From: Marinimicrobium agarilyticum DSM 16975
Lineage (GTDB): Bacteria; Pseudomonadota; Gammaproteobacteria; Pseudomonadales; Cellvibrionaceae
DNA: 64,000 nucleotides
NCBI RefSeq assembly: GCF_000423345.1
Contig: NZ_AUHU01000004.1
Span: 62,001 to 126,000, forward strand
Direction of reading: 5' to 3'
Position 1 is the stretch's first letter. Every line of letters starts with the position of its first letter. Below are positions 50,210 to 59,516 of the stretch, one piece after another. The notes under the pieces are model-generated. The model was given only the letters and a program-made list of their open reading frames with translations. It was not told the origin of the DNA and made no database searches. The position numbers and the translations under genes are program-made.

Positions 50210-51268
50210 GTGCGTAAGATTATTCACTGTGATGCCGACTGCTTTTTTGCGGCAATCGAGATGCGCGACGACCCGGCGCTGCGCAATCGGCCAATGGCGG
50301 TTGGTGGTTCGTCGGATCGCCGTGGGGTGATATCCACATGCAATTACGAAGCCCGCCGCTATGGCGTGCGTTCGGCGATGGCCTCGGCCTATGCCAAACG
50401 TCTGTGCCCGGATCTGTTGATTGTTCCCCATCGTATGGATGCCTACCGGGAAGCCTCGTTGGCCATGCGCCATATCTTCTACGATTTTTCCGAACGGGTG
50501 GAACCTTTGTCACTGGACGAGGCCTATCTGGATGTGACCGCCAGCGAACATTGCCGGGGAAGTGCGACCCGCATTGCCGAAGCGATTCGGGAAAGGGTTC
50601 GGGATACTCTGGGTATTACCATCTCGGCCGGTGTGGCGCCGAACAAATTTCTGGCCAAAGTCGCCAGTGACTGGCGCAAACCGGATGGGCTTTTTGTCAT
50701 CACCCCGGAGCAGGTTTCGGACTTTGTCCGGGGCCTTCCCGTGGAGCGGGTTCCGGGCGTGGGTCGGGCTACAGCGAATCGTCTCTCGCAATGGGGCATA
50801 GCCAGCTGTGGTGATCTTCAGCGCTACGACGTCTTTGAGTTGAGCGAGCGGTTTGGCGCCTTTGGTGTGCGTTTGCATGAGCTCAGCCACGGACGGGATG
50901 AGCGGTCGGTCACCGTCAGCCGACGACGAAAGTCGCTGAGCGTCGAGCATACCTTCCCTCAGGATCTGCCCGACCTGGATCGGTGCCTGGGGCAGTTGCC
51001 CGGGCTGTTGCAGTCACTCGGGCGGCGACTGCGCCGGGTGGAAGGGGATTACCGGGTGGTAAAGGCTTTCGTCAAACTCAAGTTTGACGATTTCACCGCT
51101 ACCACGCTCGAACGGTCCGGGGCCGAAGTGGGGCTGGCCGGCTACAGTCAGCTCTGCCGGGAAGCGTTTGAGCGGGGCGGTCGTCCGGTACGGTTGCTGG
51201 GGTTGGGGGTTCGATTTGTGGATTTGAGGGAAGATCAGGCCTTTTACCAGCTTGATCTCTTCTCTTGA
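50210..51268 (+). CDS. dinB: DNA polymerase IV
   Basis: A 352-residue Y-family translesion polymerase. It starts RKIIHCDADCFFAAIEMRD with the first catalytic Asp, has LSLDEAYLDVT with the second acidic pair, ISAGVAPNKFLAKVASDWRKP and a helix-hairpin-helix VERVPGVGRATANRL. The little-finger domain follows and the C terminus ends YQLDLFS, a beta-clamp-binding motif (QLDLF). The GTG at 50210 matches the family N terminus. SOS control is supported by the LexA box upstream. Confidence 0.95.
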   Translation: MRKIIHCDADCFFAAIEMRDDPALRNRPMAVGGSSDRRGVISTCNYEARRYGVRSAMASAYAKRLCPDLLIVPHRMDAYREASLAMRHIFYDFSERVEPLSLDEAYLDVTASEHCRGSATRIAEAIRERVRDTLGITISAGVAPNKFLAKVASDWRKPDGLFVITPEQVSDFVRGLPVERVPGVGRATANRLSQWGIASCGDLQRYDVFELSERFGAFGVRLHELSHGRDERSVTVSRRRKSLSVEHTFPQDLPDLDRCLGQLPGLLQSLGRRLRRVEGDYRVVKAFVKLKFDDFTATTLERSGAEVGLAGYSQLCREAFERGGRPVRLLGLGVRFVDLREDQAFYQLDLFS

Positions 51269-51414
51269 GGCTGTTTCGAACGTTTTGGGTGGTTCTGAGG
51301 GGCGAGTTGGCGGCATAAATTGCTTTTTCGGCATCGCCAGACCAAGAAAGCATTGGTCATTCAGTGGCAAAAGCTGTTAGTATTCGGGTCTGTTTTTGGG
51401 TTGTCCCCGCGGCG

Positions 51415-51448
51415 CCCAGTGATTTCAGATACCCAGTGATTTCAGATA
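51415..51448 (+). repeat. Tandem 17-bp duplication before exbD
   Basis: CCCAGTGATTTCAGATA occurs twice in direct tandem (51415-51431 and 51432-51448), ending 18 bp before the exbD start. It may be a replication slippage product or a scar. Confidence 0.8.
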
Positions 51449-51466
51449 ACAACGGGAGTAAGTGCG

Positions 51467-51892
51467 GTGAGAAGAAAGAAAAGCCGTAACAGCGAAGACA
51501 GTAACGATATCGATTTGACCCCCATGCTGGACGTCGTGTTCATCATGCTGATTTTCTTCATCGTGACGGCCTCGTTCGTCAAAGAAGTCGGTCTGGACAC
51601 CAACGTGCCGGAAGAAAACGATCAGCCGCCACCGCCGGATGCCGATCCCAATATCGTGGTGGATATCCGTCAGGATAACCAGGTCTGGATCGAGCAGCGC
51701 CGTGTGGACGCCCGCGCTATTCGCTCTAACATTGAGCGTATGCGCGCCGAACTGCCTGAGGCTACCGTGATCATCCGCACCCATGAGCGGGCCGATGCCA
51801 AGACTTATGTAGCAGTGGCCGATGCCGCCAGAGCGGCAAACGCGCCGAGCGTGGTTCTGGTACCGCTACCGGAAGCGACCCGCGCCCAATAA
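51467..51892 (+). CDS. exbD: ExbD/TolR-family biopolymer transport protein
   Basis: A 141-residue inner-membrane protein with a short cytoplasmic N terminus (RRKKSRNSEDSNDIDLTPMLDVVFIMLIFFIVTAS), including the essential Asp of the transmembrane helix. A periplasmic domain follows with PEATVIIRTHERADAKTYVAVADAAR. ExbD works with ExbB to energise TonB or, as TolR, the Tol system. No ExbB gene is adjacent, which is unusual because exbB and exbD are normally neighbours. The GTG start has GGGAG upstream. A strong terminator follows. Confidence 0.88.
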   Translation: MRRKKSRNSEDSNDIDLTPMLDVVFIMLIFFIVTASFVKEVGLDTNVPEENDQPPPPDADPNIVVDIRQDNQVWIEQRRVDARAIRSNIERMRAELPEATVIIRTHERADAKTYVAVADAARAANAPSVVLVPLPEATRAQ

Positions 51893-51912
51893 GTTCGCTG
51901 GGTTCTAGCGCA

Positions 51913-51946
51913 TAAAAAAACCACCGGCTTGCCGGTGGTTTTTTTA
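51913..51946. terminator. Bidirectional terminator between exbD and the aminotransferase
   Basis: CCACCGG (51921-51927) and CCGGTGG (51932-51938) form a stem with A7 before and T7 after it. It serves both convergent genes. Confidence 0.88.
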
Positions 51947-52012
51947 TGGGTGTCTGTCAGGCCCAGCCAAGCCGCCACAGGGCGGCTCGGCTTGAGACTC
52001 TCAAACCACCGG

Positions 52013-53293
52013 CTACTGGTCGCCGAGTTGGGCGCGAACAGAGGCCAGCTTGACGCAGACAACAAACACTTTCATGGCCCCTTTCACTTCATCGACACTG
52101 GGGACCGAAGGCGCAATACGAATATTGCGATCTTCCGGGTCTTCGCCGTAGGGGAAGGTGGCGCCAGCCGGAGTCAGTTTCACACCGGCTTCGGAGGCGA
52201 GTCTAACCGTTTCCTTGGCGCAACCGGCGCGGGTGTCGAACGACACGAAGTAGCCGCCCTTGGGCTCCTGCCATTGGCCCAGGTCGGTATCGCCAAAGGC
52301 TTTATCAAGCGCGTCGAGCACCGCCGCAAAGCGTGGCTTGAGTAGTTCGGCGTGTTTTTTCATGTGAGCCATCAATGCCGCGCGATCCGGCAGGAAACGG
52401 CTGTGACGGATCTGGTTGACCTTGTCCGGGCCGATAGTGCAGGTTCCGAGAAACTCTTTGAAGCCTTTCAGGTTGGCCTGGCTGGCGTTGACAAAGGCCA
52501 CACCGGAACCGGCAAAGGTAATCTTGGAGGTGGACGCGAACTGAAGTACCGAGTCTTCAGTGCCGAACGTTTCACACGCTTTCATTATGCAGGCCAGCTC
52601 CGGTGGGTTGTCCACCAGGTCGTGGACGGCATAGGCGTTGTCCCAGAAGACGCGGAAGTTGGGGCCGGCGATTTTGCCGAGCGCTGCAATACGTTCTACG
52701 GTCTCATCGCTGTAGACGACGCCGGTAGGGTTGGAGTACTTGGGAACACACCACATACCTTTGATGCGCGGATCGTCTTTGATCAGCTCTTCCACTTTAT
52801 CCATGTCCGGACCGGTATCGGTCATGGGTACCGGCACCATGGTGATGCCCAGCTGTTCGCACACGGTGTGGTGGCGGTCGTAGCCGGGTACCGGGCAGAG
52901 GAACTTCACATCGCCGTCGTTTTTCCAGGCGCTGTCGGGGCCGGTGAGCCCGAACTGGTGCGCCGTCAGCATCATCTGAAACATGAGCGTGAGGCTGCTG
53001 TTACCGCCCACCAGCACCTTGTCGGCACTGACGCCCATCAGGTTGGCGCCCAGTTCTTTGGCCTCGGGCAGGCCGTCCAGTCCGCCGTAGTTGCGGGTAT
53101 CGGTGCCATCGGCGGCTTTGTAATCGCCCTTGAGGATGCCGTCCAGCGCATCCGACAGATCCAACTGATCCGCTGAGGGTTTTCCACGGGTCAGGTCGAG
53201 CTTGAGGTTCTGTTTGACGATGGCTTCGTATTCGTCGGCCAGCTCGGATTCCCACTGGCGCAGTTGTTCCTGTGTCGCTTGATCCAGTTGCAA
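52013..53293 (-). CDS. Aspartate aminotransferase (class Ic/AspT type)
   Basis: A 426-residue PLP enzyme of the subgroup Ic aspartate aminotransferases. The PLP-lysine motif is FASTSKITFAGSGVAF; upstream are GNSSLTLMF, PGYDRH and VPKYSNPTGVVY, and a C-terminal NIRIAPSVPS includes the substrate-binding Arg. Such enzymes transfer the amino group between aspartate and 2-oxoglutarate. The gene stands alone, with a terminator just downstream and its own start; residue count fits the subgroup (~425). Confidence 0.85.
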   Translation of the reverse strand: MQLDQATQEQLRQWESELADEYEAIVKQNLKLDLTRGKPSADQLDLSDALDGILKGDYKAADGTDTRNYGGLDGLPEAKELGANLMGVSADKVLVGGNSSLTLMFQMMLTAHQFGLTGPDSAWKNDGDVKFLCPVPGYDRHHTVCEQLGITMVPVPMTDTGPDMDKVEELIKDDPRIKGMWCVPKYSNPTGVVYSDETVERIAALGKIAGPNFRVFWDNAYAVHDLVDNPPELACIMKACETFGTEDSVLQFASTSKITFAGSGVAFVNASQANLKGFKEFLGTCTIGPDKVNQIRHSRFLPDRAALMAHMKKHAELLKPRFAAVLDALDKAFGDTDLGQWQEPKGGYFVSFDTRAGCAKETVRLASEAGVKLTPAGATFPYGEDPEDRNIRIAPSVPSVDEVKGAMKVFVVCVKLASVRAQLGDQ

Positions 53294-53353
53294 GGTGTTT
53301 ACCTCAATGGTTGGTGGGCGAAAACCGCATTATACCGGTTGGTGGGGCAAGAT

Positions 53354-55297
53354 TTAACCGGGTTCGCTCAAGCGCGCCTGAGCGGTCACCGTCCGCAGCG
53401 GCGGAGTGGGGCAGTCGAGGGTGTCGGCAAGCGCGCGATAAAGCTCCGCCTCTGTTGGGGTAATAGCGTTGTCGTTCTGCAGGCAGCGGCGCAGAGCCTT
53501 GAGCAGAACGGGCTTCTCAAGCGGGAGCAGCTGGCGCAACCGCTCCAGAGCCCGATCCATCTGGGTGAAGGTGAGTCGCTCGCGTTCCGGCCACTGCAGG
53601 GGCGCGCCAAGCTCACGGGCACCGGCGGCGAAAGCGGCTTGGGCTTGCGCGTCGCTGCGCGAGCCGCTCAGGGCGGCCAAGGCTAAAATCAGCTCCGATT
53701 CTTTTTGGCAGAAGCGCAGTTTCAGGCGTTGCGGTTGGCTCGGTTTGGCGGACAAGTGGGTTTGCACCAGACGATAGACGACCCACTCCCGCAGGTGGAT
53801 CTGGCCGTCGGCCCGTATCATCCGGTCGAGCGTTTCCAGAAACTCGGTCTTCTGGGGCGCCGATAACTGCCGCAGGCTCGGTAATGCCAGTTCGATTGTG
53901 GGTAGGCGTGCCGACTCGGGTAAAGCGGCAGACTCGCGAATCAGTGGTGTGAGTTGCTTGAGTTGTTCCCTCGGTAAACTCTCGTTCAGCGCCTGCCATT
54001 GGTCCTTCTGTTGTCCTTGGGGTAAAGCCAGCCCCAGAAGCACAGCGCGGGCACTGAATGGCTCCCGGGCCGACTTTTGCACGCTCTGGGGCAGAGCGGA
54101 AAGCAGGGTCCGGGCATGGTCGAGCGCTTCGGAATCGGGCTCTCTGGCCGCCGGCTCGTCGGGTTTGCTTGGGGTTACCGGTTCGCCGGCGGCAGCGAAT
54201 CCGCTGGCGGCTTCAGTGGCTGCGTTCCGGGGCTCACCCGTGGTGTCCGGGGCGAGCTCCGAGGGGGCGCCGGGCGCCGGAAAAGCGCCGTCCCACTGTG
54301 GCATCACCCGACGAACGCGCTCTTCCAGGGGTGGGTGAGTGGCCATCATTCGCGTGAACCGGTGGGCGACCCCCTCTTCGAAATACATATGGCTGAACTC
54401 GTTGGCATCGGAAGCGCTCAACCGGGAGCCCGAGGGTAATCCGCCGATTTTCATCAGGGCTCCGCCGATGCCCTGCGGGTTGCGGGTGTATTGCACCGCA
54501 GAGGCGTCGGCGAGAAACTCCCTCTGGCGGCTGACGGCAGCCTTGATCCAGTTGCCGAAAAAGGTGCCCATAGCGCCGAGCACGATCAGGCCCAGTCCGA
54601 TCAGGGCAATATTGCCCTGGTTGCGGCCTCGTCTATGCCCCACTCGATGAGCACCGCCGCGCAAGAGCACATGCCCCAGTAGCCCAATCAGAAGAATGCC
54701 GTTCAGCACCGCTACCAACCGAAGGTTAAGGCGCATATCGCCGTGCAGAATGTGGCTGAATTCGTGTGCAATAACGCCCTGCAATTCCTCCCGGTTGAGT
54801 TGTTCCATGCAACCGCGGGTGATCCCGATTACGGCATCGTGCGGGCCGTGACCGGCGGCGAAGGCGTTGATGGATTCGTCTGAGAGTTGGTAGACGGGGG
54901 GAACAGGCGTGCCCGAGGCGATGGCCATTTCCTCGACAATATTGAGCAGTCGGCGCTGGGCAAAGTCGCCGGTGTTTGCCGGAATCAACTGGCCGCCGAG
55001 CGCTTCGGCCACCGCCTGGCCGCCCGATCGCAGCTGAAACCACTTGAACAGGCTCCCGATCAGTACCATGGCGCCGACCAACAGCGCGATCCATGCCACG
55101 GTCTGCCAGCCGATCCGGTTCAGGAGTCCGCTCCAGAAGCCCGAGCCAGCTTGAACGGTCTGTGAGTGGATCCCGGCGGTCGTGAGCGCGAACAGCAAGG
55201 TGGTGAGCACAATCAGTGACAGCACGGCGAAGGTCATCAAAATGACCAGGCGCCGGGTGTTCCGGCGGGCCAGTTCCTGGTGCTCGAAAAAGTCCAT
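53354..55297 (-). CDS. M48-family membrane zinc peptidase (HtpX-like, extended)
   Basis: A 647-residue protein. Two helices (residues ~16-45 and ~65-85) precede the protease domain, which has QGVIAHEFSHILHGD (His178, Glu179, His182) and a downstream FLADASAVQYTRNPQGI carrying the third zinc ligand. Two more hydrophobic helices lie between. From about residue 330 there is a long Pro/Ala/Glu-rich linker and a C-terminal helical domain (~400-640) resembling TerB-like modules. HtpX proteins degrade damaged membrane proteins. It starts 15 bp after the lemA-like gene, a common pairing. Confidence 0.87.
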   Translation of the reverse strand: MDFFEHQELARRNTRRLVILMTFAVLSLIVLTTLLFALTTAGIHSQTVQAGSGFWSGLLNRIGWQTVAWIALLVGAMVLIGSLFKWFQLRSGGQAVAEALGGQLIPANTGDFAQRRLLNIVEEMAIASGTPVPPVYQLSDESINAFAAGHGPHDAVIGITRGCMEQLNREELQGVIAHEFSHILHGDMRLNLRLVAVLNGILLIGLLGHVLLRGGAHRVGHRRGRNQGNIALIGLGLIVLGAMGTFFGNWIKAAVSRQREFLADASAVQYTRNPQGIGGALMKIGGLPSGSRLSASDANEFSHMYFEEGVAHRFTRMMATHPPLEERVRRVMPQWDGAFPAPGAPSELAPDTTGEPRNAATEAASGFAAAGEPVTPSKPDEPAAREPDSEALDHARTLLSALPQSVQKSAREPFSARAVLLGLALPQGQQKDQWQALNESLPREQLKQLTPLIRESAALPESARLPTIELALPSLRQLSAPQKTEFLETLDRMIRADGQIHLREWVVYRLVQTHLSAKPSQPQRLKLRFCQKESELILALAALSGSRSDAQAQAAFAAGARELGAPLQWPERERLTFTQMDRALERLRQLLPLEKPVLLKALRRCLQNDNAITPTEAELYRALADTLDCPTPPLRTVTAQARLSEPG

Positions 55298-55312
55298 AGG
55301 GGGGCGCCGAAC

Positions 55313-55912
55313 TTAGTTGAACGACACTTTGGGCGCTTCCTTGATCGCTTCGGCATCGTCGAACTCGAGCAGGGCCGCGTCTTCGCGGTGGCCGAGTATG
55401 CCGGCGAGCGCCACAGGGGGGAAGCTCTGTTTGTAGGTGTTGTAGGTCATGACGGCATCGTTGAATGCCTGCCGGGCGAACGCGATTTTGTTTTCGGTGC
55501 TGGTCAGTTCTTCGGTCAGCTGCATCATATTCTGCGAGGCTTTCAGGTCCGGGTAGGCCTCCATCACCATGTTCAGGCGGCCCAGGGCGCCCATCAGCGA
55601 GTTCTCGGCTCCGCTCAACTGGGCCATGGCCTGAGGGTCGCCCGGCGCGTTGTGCGCCGCGTTCAGACCGGCCAGGGCCTGGTTGCGTGCCTGGGTGACC
55701 GCCTCCAGCGTTTCGCGCTCATGGGTAAGGTAGGCCTTGGCGGTCTCCACCAGGTTGGGGATTAGGTCATAGCGCCGTTTGAGCTGTACTTCGATCTGCG
55801 CGAAGGCGTTCTGGAACCGGTTTTTCAGCGCGACCAGGCGGTTGTAGATGCTGATCAGGTAAAACACCAGCGCGCCGATGACAACGAGGATGATGAGGGT
55901 AGACAGATCCAT
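55313..55912 (-). CDS. lemA: LemA-family protein
   Basis: A 199-residue protein with one N-terminal helix ([20 protein letters not shown]) followed by a coiled helical domain: [31 protein letters not shown] is the LemA signature. It ends with [15 protein letters not shown]. LemA proteins often accompany M48 peptidases; function is unknown. It precedes the peptidase gene by 15 bp. Confidence 0.92.
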   Translation of the reverse strand: MDLSTLIILVVIGALVFYLISIYNRLVALKNRFQNAFAQIEVQLKRRYDLIPNLVETAKAYLTHERETLEAVTQARNQALAGLNAAHNAPGDPQAMAQLSGAENSLMGALGRLNMVMEAYPDLKASQNMMQLTEELTSTENKIAFARQAFNDAVMTYNTYKQSFPPVALAGILGHREDAALLEFDDAEAIKEAPKVSFN

Positions 55913-55990
55913 AGCGTGAGTCCTTTTGCAGCGAATTGGGGCAGCCAGTTGGAATTATTGGTAATGACCGCGTACGGCGTCGGGACGTGG

Positions 55991-56575
55991 CTAGTCGATG
56001 TACTCGAACACCCTGACGACTCGCTTGACGCCGCCAGTGTGGCGGACAATATCGGTGATTCTATCCGCCTCTGCCCGAGATACCAAGCCCATCAGGTAGA
56101 CACTGCCATTTTCCGCGATGACTTTGACCCGTCCCCCTTCAACGTCGCCGTTGGCGTAGAGCTTGGTCTTGACCTTGGTGGCCAGCCAGGTGTCGTGGGT
56201 ACGGGTCATAAACGAGATGGGGGCGTCCACCTCCAGTTCATTGTGGACCTGACGGACGGTGTGAAGGTCATTGACCGTGTTGCCCGCCAGACTGCGCAGC
56301 TCGGCGGTGGGGACCTGGCCGACCAGCAGAACCACGGCGTTGAAACTGTAAACTTCCACGGGGGCTTCGGCGAGGCGCTCATTCACCTTGTCGATATTGA
56401 CCGAGGCAATGGTCTCCAACTGCTCGTCGTCGATGCGCATCCCGAGCGAGCGCTTGCCCGGGTTGAGCTCGATCGGCTCGCTGGTGGTGGCACCCACAAT
56501 GGTGGTGCAGCCGGAACCGACGAGCAGCCACAGCAATAGTGCGGGAAACAGAGCAAGCAGATGACGACGGGCCAT
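55991..56575 (-). CDS. dolP: BON-domain outer-membrane lipoprotein (DolP/YraP)
   Basis: A 194-residue lipoprotein with a signal ending LVGSGC (lipobox) and two BON domains: VNIDKVNERLAEAPVEVYSFNAVVLLVGQV and VKTKLYANGDVEGGRVKVIAENGSVYLMGLV. DolP (formerly YraP) sits in the outer membrane at sites of division and helps maintain envelope integrity. The gene order yraN-diaA-dolP is the E. coli order. It overlaps the diaA stop by one base. Confidence 0.92.
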   Translation of the reverse strand: MARRHLLALFPALLLWLLVGSGCTTIVGATTSEPIELNPGKRSLGMRIDDEQLETIASVNIDKVNERLAEAPVEVYSFNAVVLLVGQVPTAELRSLAGNTVNDLHTVRQVHNELEVDAPISFMTRTHDTWLATKVKTKLYANGDVEGGRVKVIAENGSVYLMGLVSRAEADRITDIVRHTGGVKRVVRVFEYID

Positions 56576-57162
56576 CAGTGAAAACCTCCGAATAGATGCT
56601 GATCAATCAAATCGCACAGGCAGAAAATCGTCAAGAGGTGAACCTCGTGTATCCGCACCGGGGCGGACAGGGTCGCTCTCAGTTCGATGTCTCGATGGTC
56701 CAGCAAGGAGGCGGCGTCTCCGCCGTCTCCTCCGGTCAGCGCGATCACCCGAATGTCCCGGTCGTGCGCAGCGCTGATCGCCTGTAGCAGGCTGCCGGCA
56801 TTGCCCGAGCTGGTGACCAGAACGAGCACGTCCCCTTCTTGACCAATGGCCCGCAGGGGCTTGGAGTAAATGTCATTGCCGCCCCCCTCGCTGGCGATGG
56901 CGGTCTGGGTGGTCATGTCCGAGCCGAGGTTCAGGGCCGGCAGGCTGGGCCGTTCCTGTTCAAAGCGATGGAGCAGGCAGCTGGTCAGAATCTGGGCCTG
57001 GGCGGCGGAAATGCCGTTGCCGCAGGTCAGAATCTTGTGGCCGTTGAGCAGCGCTTCCACCATGACCTCGCTTGCCTGGACGATCTGGGGCGCGAGCGCC
57101 TCGCCCGTTTGCATGGTGGCTTCGATGCTCTCGTGAAACAGGGTAATGACCCTTTGCTCCAT
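56575..57162 (-). CDS. diaA: DnaA initiator-associating SIS protein
   Basis: A 195-residue SIS-domain protein. KILTCGNGISAAQAQILTSCLLHRF is the SIS phosphosugar-binding fold start, and VLVLVTSSGNAGSLLQAI is the second signature. DiaA forms tetramers that bind DnaA and promote initiation at oriC; the fold is shared with GmhA, but position in the yraN-diaA-dolP cluster favours DiaA. It starts 24 bp after the yraN stop. Confidence 0.88.
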   Translation of the reverse strand: MEQRVITLFHESIEATMQTGEALAPQIVQASEVMVEALLNGHKILTCGNGISAAQAQILTSCLLHRFEQERPSLPALNLGSDMTTQTAIASEGGGNDIYSKPLRAIGQEGDVLVLVTSSGNAGSLLQAISAAHDRDIRVIALTGGDGGDAASLLDHRDIELRATLSAPVRIHEVHLLTIFCLCDLIDQHLFGGFH

Positions 57163-57186
57163 AGGGGGTTCCGTTCTGGTTAAAAG

Positions 57187-57570
57187 TTAGAAGGTGGAGA
57201 AGGCATTCTGTACCCAACTCACCGCGTCCCGGTCGACGCGCTTTGGGTCAAATGCGACCACGTCGAACCGGCAGGCTACCCGGTCGGTCAAGCCGGTGCG
57301 CTGCAGGTAGTGCTGGGCGGCCCGGATCAGTTTCTGTTGCTTGCGGTAGTCCACCGTTTCCGCCGCTGAGGCGAAGCGGGTGTGGCGGCGCAACCGGACC
57401 TCGACAAACACCAGGGTATCGGCCTCGCTCATGACCAGGTCGATTTCTCCGGCCTTGCAACGGTAGTTGCGTTGCCGGGTACGTAACCCTCGGGCCTGTA
57501 AAAATTGCTCGGCGGCCCGTTCGGCCTGCTCCCCGGTGTCAGTAGGCTTCGGGGGTGGGTTGTAGGTCAT
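57187..57570 (-). CDS. yraN: UPF0102 protein YraN (putative endonuclease)
   Basis: A 127-residue protein of the UPF0102 family with a restriction-endonuclease-like core. It shows AERAAEQFLQARGLRTRQRNYRCKAGEIDLVMSE, DTLVFVEVRLRRH (the Glu/Asp/Lys-type active site, with the usual Lys replaced by Leu-Arg here) and CRFDVVAFD. The ATG at 57570 has AGGAA upstream; a much longer frame is antisense to nothing useful and overlaps lpoA. Its start overlaps the lpoA end by 32 bp. Confidence 0.9.
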   Translation of the reverse strand: MTYNPPPKPTDTGEQAERAAEQFLQARGLRTRQRNYRCKAGEIDLVMSEADTLVFVEVRLRRHTRFASAAETVDYRKQQKLIRAAQHYLQRTGLTDRVACRFDVVAFDPKRVDRDAVSWVQNAFSTF

Positions 57571-59473
57571 TGCGTTGTTCCTCCTGATCCGCGTCGCTGA
57601 TGGCGCTCGCCATCGGCCGCGCCCGTCCATTCTGAAATTGGGCCCACACCTGTTCGCGCTCAATGCGCCCTCCGGGCAACATTCGCAGCGCTCCGGTGGC
57701 GCCGTAGAGCCGAGCCTCCTCGATCTGTTGCAACTGGGGCAAGCGTGGGTAAAGCCGATAGGCATCGACGCCCAGGGCGTGTAGTCGGCTGTAAATGGCG
57801 CCTTCCCGGGTGTGCTCATCCAGCACGGCTTTCTCAGGAAACTCGCCGTTGAGTAACCAGGGCAAGGTGTTGAACCGGACACCGTTCAGGTCCCGGTTGC
57901 TCTTGGGGTCCGGTTCGCCGGTGTATATATGGCTGGTGGCGAATACCGGCAGGTCCCCGGCGTAGTGGAAGGCCAGTGTCGGGCGGATCTGACGGCCCTG
58001 TTCCGGGTCGGCCATCAGGAAAATCATGTCCAGGTCCTGCCGGCGTCTGGGCTCAAATTCCAGGTGAGTGCCCAACAGTCGTGTCAGGGTCTGTCGGCGA
58101 GCCTGGCTCTGATCGATCAGCAGGGCCTGTTGGATGATGTTCGAATAGTTTCCCGAGCCCGGGAATTGGCTGTCGATCGAGACTTCCCCGCCCAGATCAC
58201 GCCACTCTTGGGTAAACGCCTGGGCGCCACGCTCGCTCCAGTTGCGATTGGGCGCCAGGATCATGGCGTTGCGGTGGCCTTCGCGAAAGGCCCGTCTAGC
58301 CACTTGGCGAGCCTCGTCCTCGGCGGCGAGCCCGAATTGATACAGGCCTTCGGGCGACTCACGGGTGTCGGTGTCGAGCGGTGCTTCGATGTAGTTGAGG
58401 GTGAGCACTGGAATCGGCAGAAGGGGCAGCTTGTGCAGGGCGCTGACGCGCTCCTTGTCCAGTGGGCCGATGACCAGATCGGCCCCTTCCGCCATCGCCT
58501 GTTCGTACAGCTCGATGATCTCGGTGGCCTCGCTGGTGTCGTATTGGCGAATTTGGGGCAGTTTGCTCTGGGTCCCCTCTGCCTCGTAGTAAGCGGCGAG
58601 AAAGCCGTCTCGCACCGCGTCGGCGGCCCGCGCCAGGTTGCCTTGCTGGGGCAGCAACAGGGCGATCTGACGCGGTTGCTGTTCGATCAGTTTGCGCAGC
58701 AGTTGCAGGTCGTTCGGCAGGTTCTGGCTGGCCGGATGGTTGGGCCACTCGCTTTGCCATTGATCAAGCTGGGCCTGTTGCCGCTCCAGGTTGGCCTGAT
58801 TGTCTTTGCTGATGGAGGCCAGGGTGAGCCAGCCGCGCAAGGTTCGGCTTTCCGCCTCCTCGGCTCTTTGTGCCAATTCATCCTGAGACAGGTTCATCAT
58901 GGTCTGCCACAGTTGCTCGCGGTTCTGTTCGGCCGCGGGCAGATCAGTCAACAGACTGTCCAGGCGAATACGCTCTTCCACGCTGACGATGGGCGAACCG
59001 GTCAGCTCAAACAGGCGGGCGCGCTGCTCGCGCAACGCAATCTCCCGTTCGGGGCTCATCGAAGCCCACTGTCGTTCGAGCCGGGGGTTGGTTAGAATGC
59101 GCTGGGCCAAATAGTAGGCCCCTTCGTTCAGGGACACAGCGCCGAGCAGCTCGGCGTGAAGCAGAAAGTCGGTTTCGCCCAGTTGTCGGGTGTTTATGGA
59201 GGTCAGCAGGTTGCGAGCCCAGTCAAATTCGTTCTGCTCCACCAGAAGCTCCGCCGCCTGCAGCAGGTAGCCTTCGCGCTCGGGTGATTGGCTGTTGCGC
59301 GCCTGGTCCACCAGCGATTTGACGCGCCTCTCGATGGCCTCCTGAGACAGCACTTCCGGCTCGGTGTCGGTCGTGGGTTCGGGTGGCGTAGTGCCGCAGC
59401 TTGCCAGAAGGCACACTGTCAGGGCCAGCAGGGTGCTTGCCAAAAGGGTGCTAGAGCGTCCCCGGTAATGCAT
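57539..59473 (-). CDS. lpoA: Outer-membrane lipoprotein activator of PBP1A
   Basis: A 644-residue lipoprotein with signal LLALTVCLLASCG (Cys of the lipobox near residue 18). An N-terminal TPR-like helical domain (residues ~35-260) is followed by a periplasmic-binding-protein-like domain: QIALLLPQQGNLARAADAVRDGFLAAYY, GADLVIGPLDKERV and MIFLMADPEQGRQIRP. LpoA reaches through peptidoglycan to stimulate the transpeptidase of PBP1A. It is divergent from rsmI with only 43 bp between the chosen starts. Confidence 0.93.
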   Translation of the reverse strand: MHYRGRSSTLLASTLLALTVCLLASCGTTPPEPTTDTEPEVLSQEAIERRVKSLVDQARNSQSPEREGYLLQAAELLVEQNEFDWARNLLTSINTRQLGETDFLLHAELLGAVSLNEGAYYLAQRILTNPRLERQWASMSPEREIALREQRARLFELTGSPIVSVEERIRLDSLLTDLPAAEQNREQLWQTMMNLSQDELAQRAEEAESRTLRGWLTLASISKDNQANLERQQAQLDQWQSEWPNHPASQNLPNDLQLLRKLIEQQPRQIALLLPQQGNLARAADAVRDGFLAAYYEAEGTQSKLPQIRQYDTSEATEIIELYEQAMAEGADLVIGPLDKERVSALHKLPLLPIPVLTLNYIEAPLDTDTRESPEGLYQFGLAAEDEARQVARRAFREGHRNAMILAPNRNWSERGAQAFTQEWRDLGGEVSIDSQFPGSGNYSNIIQQALLIDQSQARRQTLTRLLGTHLEFEPRRRQDLDMIFLMADPEQGRQIRPTLAFHYAGDLPVFATSHIYTGEPDPKSNRDLNGVRFNTLPWLLNGEFPEKAVLDEHTREGAIYSRLHALGVDAYRLYPRLPQLQQIEEARLYGATGALRMLPGGRIEREQVWAQFQNGRARPMASAISDADQEEQRNDLQPTPEAY

Positions 59474-59516
59474 GAATGTTTCTCCCGTACTGCAACAAAA
59501 CAATGAGGCACGACCC

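Noticed and set aside
57571-57882. Long N-terminal extension of YraN
   Set aside because: This part is out-of-frame lpoA sequence; the family begins at 57570.
57929-59095. Long plus-strand frame of 388 codons
   Set aside because: Antisense to lpoA; composition (Val/Gly/Gln-rich) is typical of shadow frames and nothing is conserved-looking.
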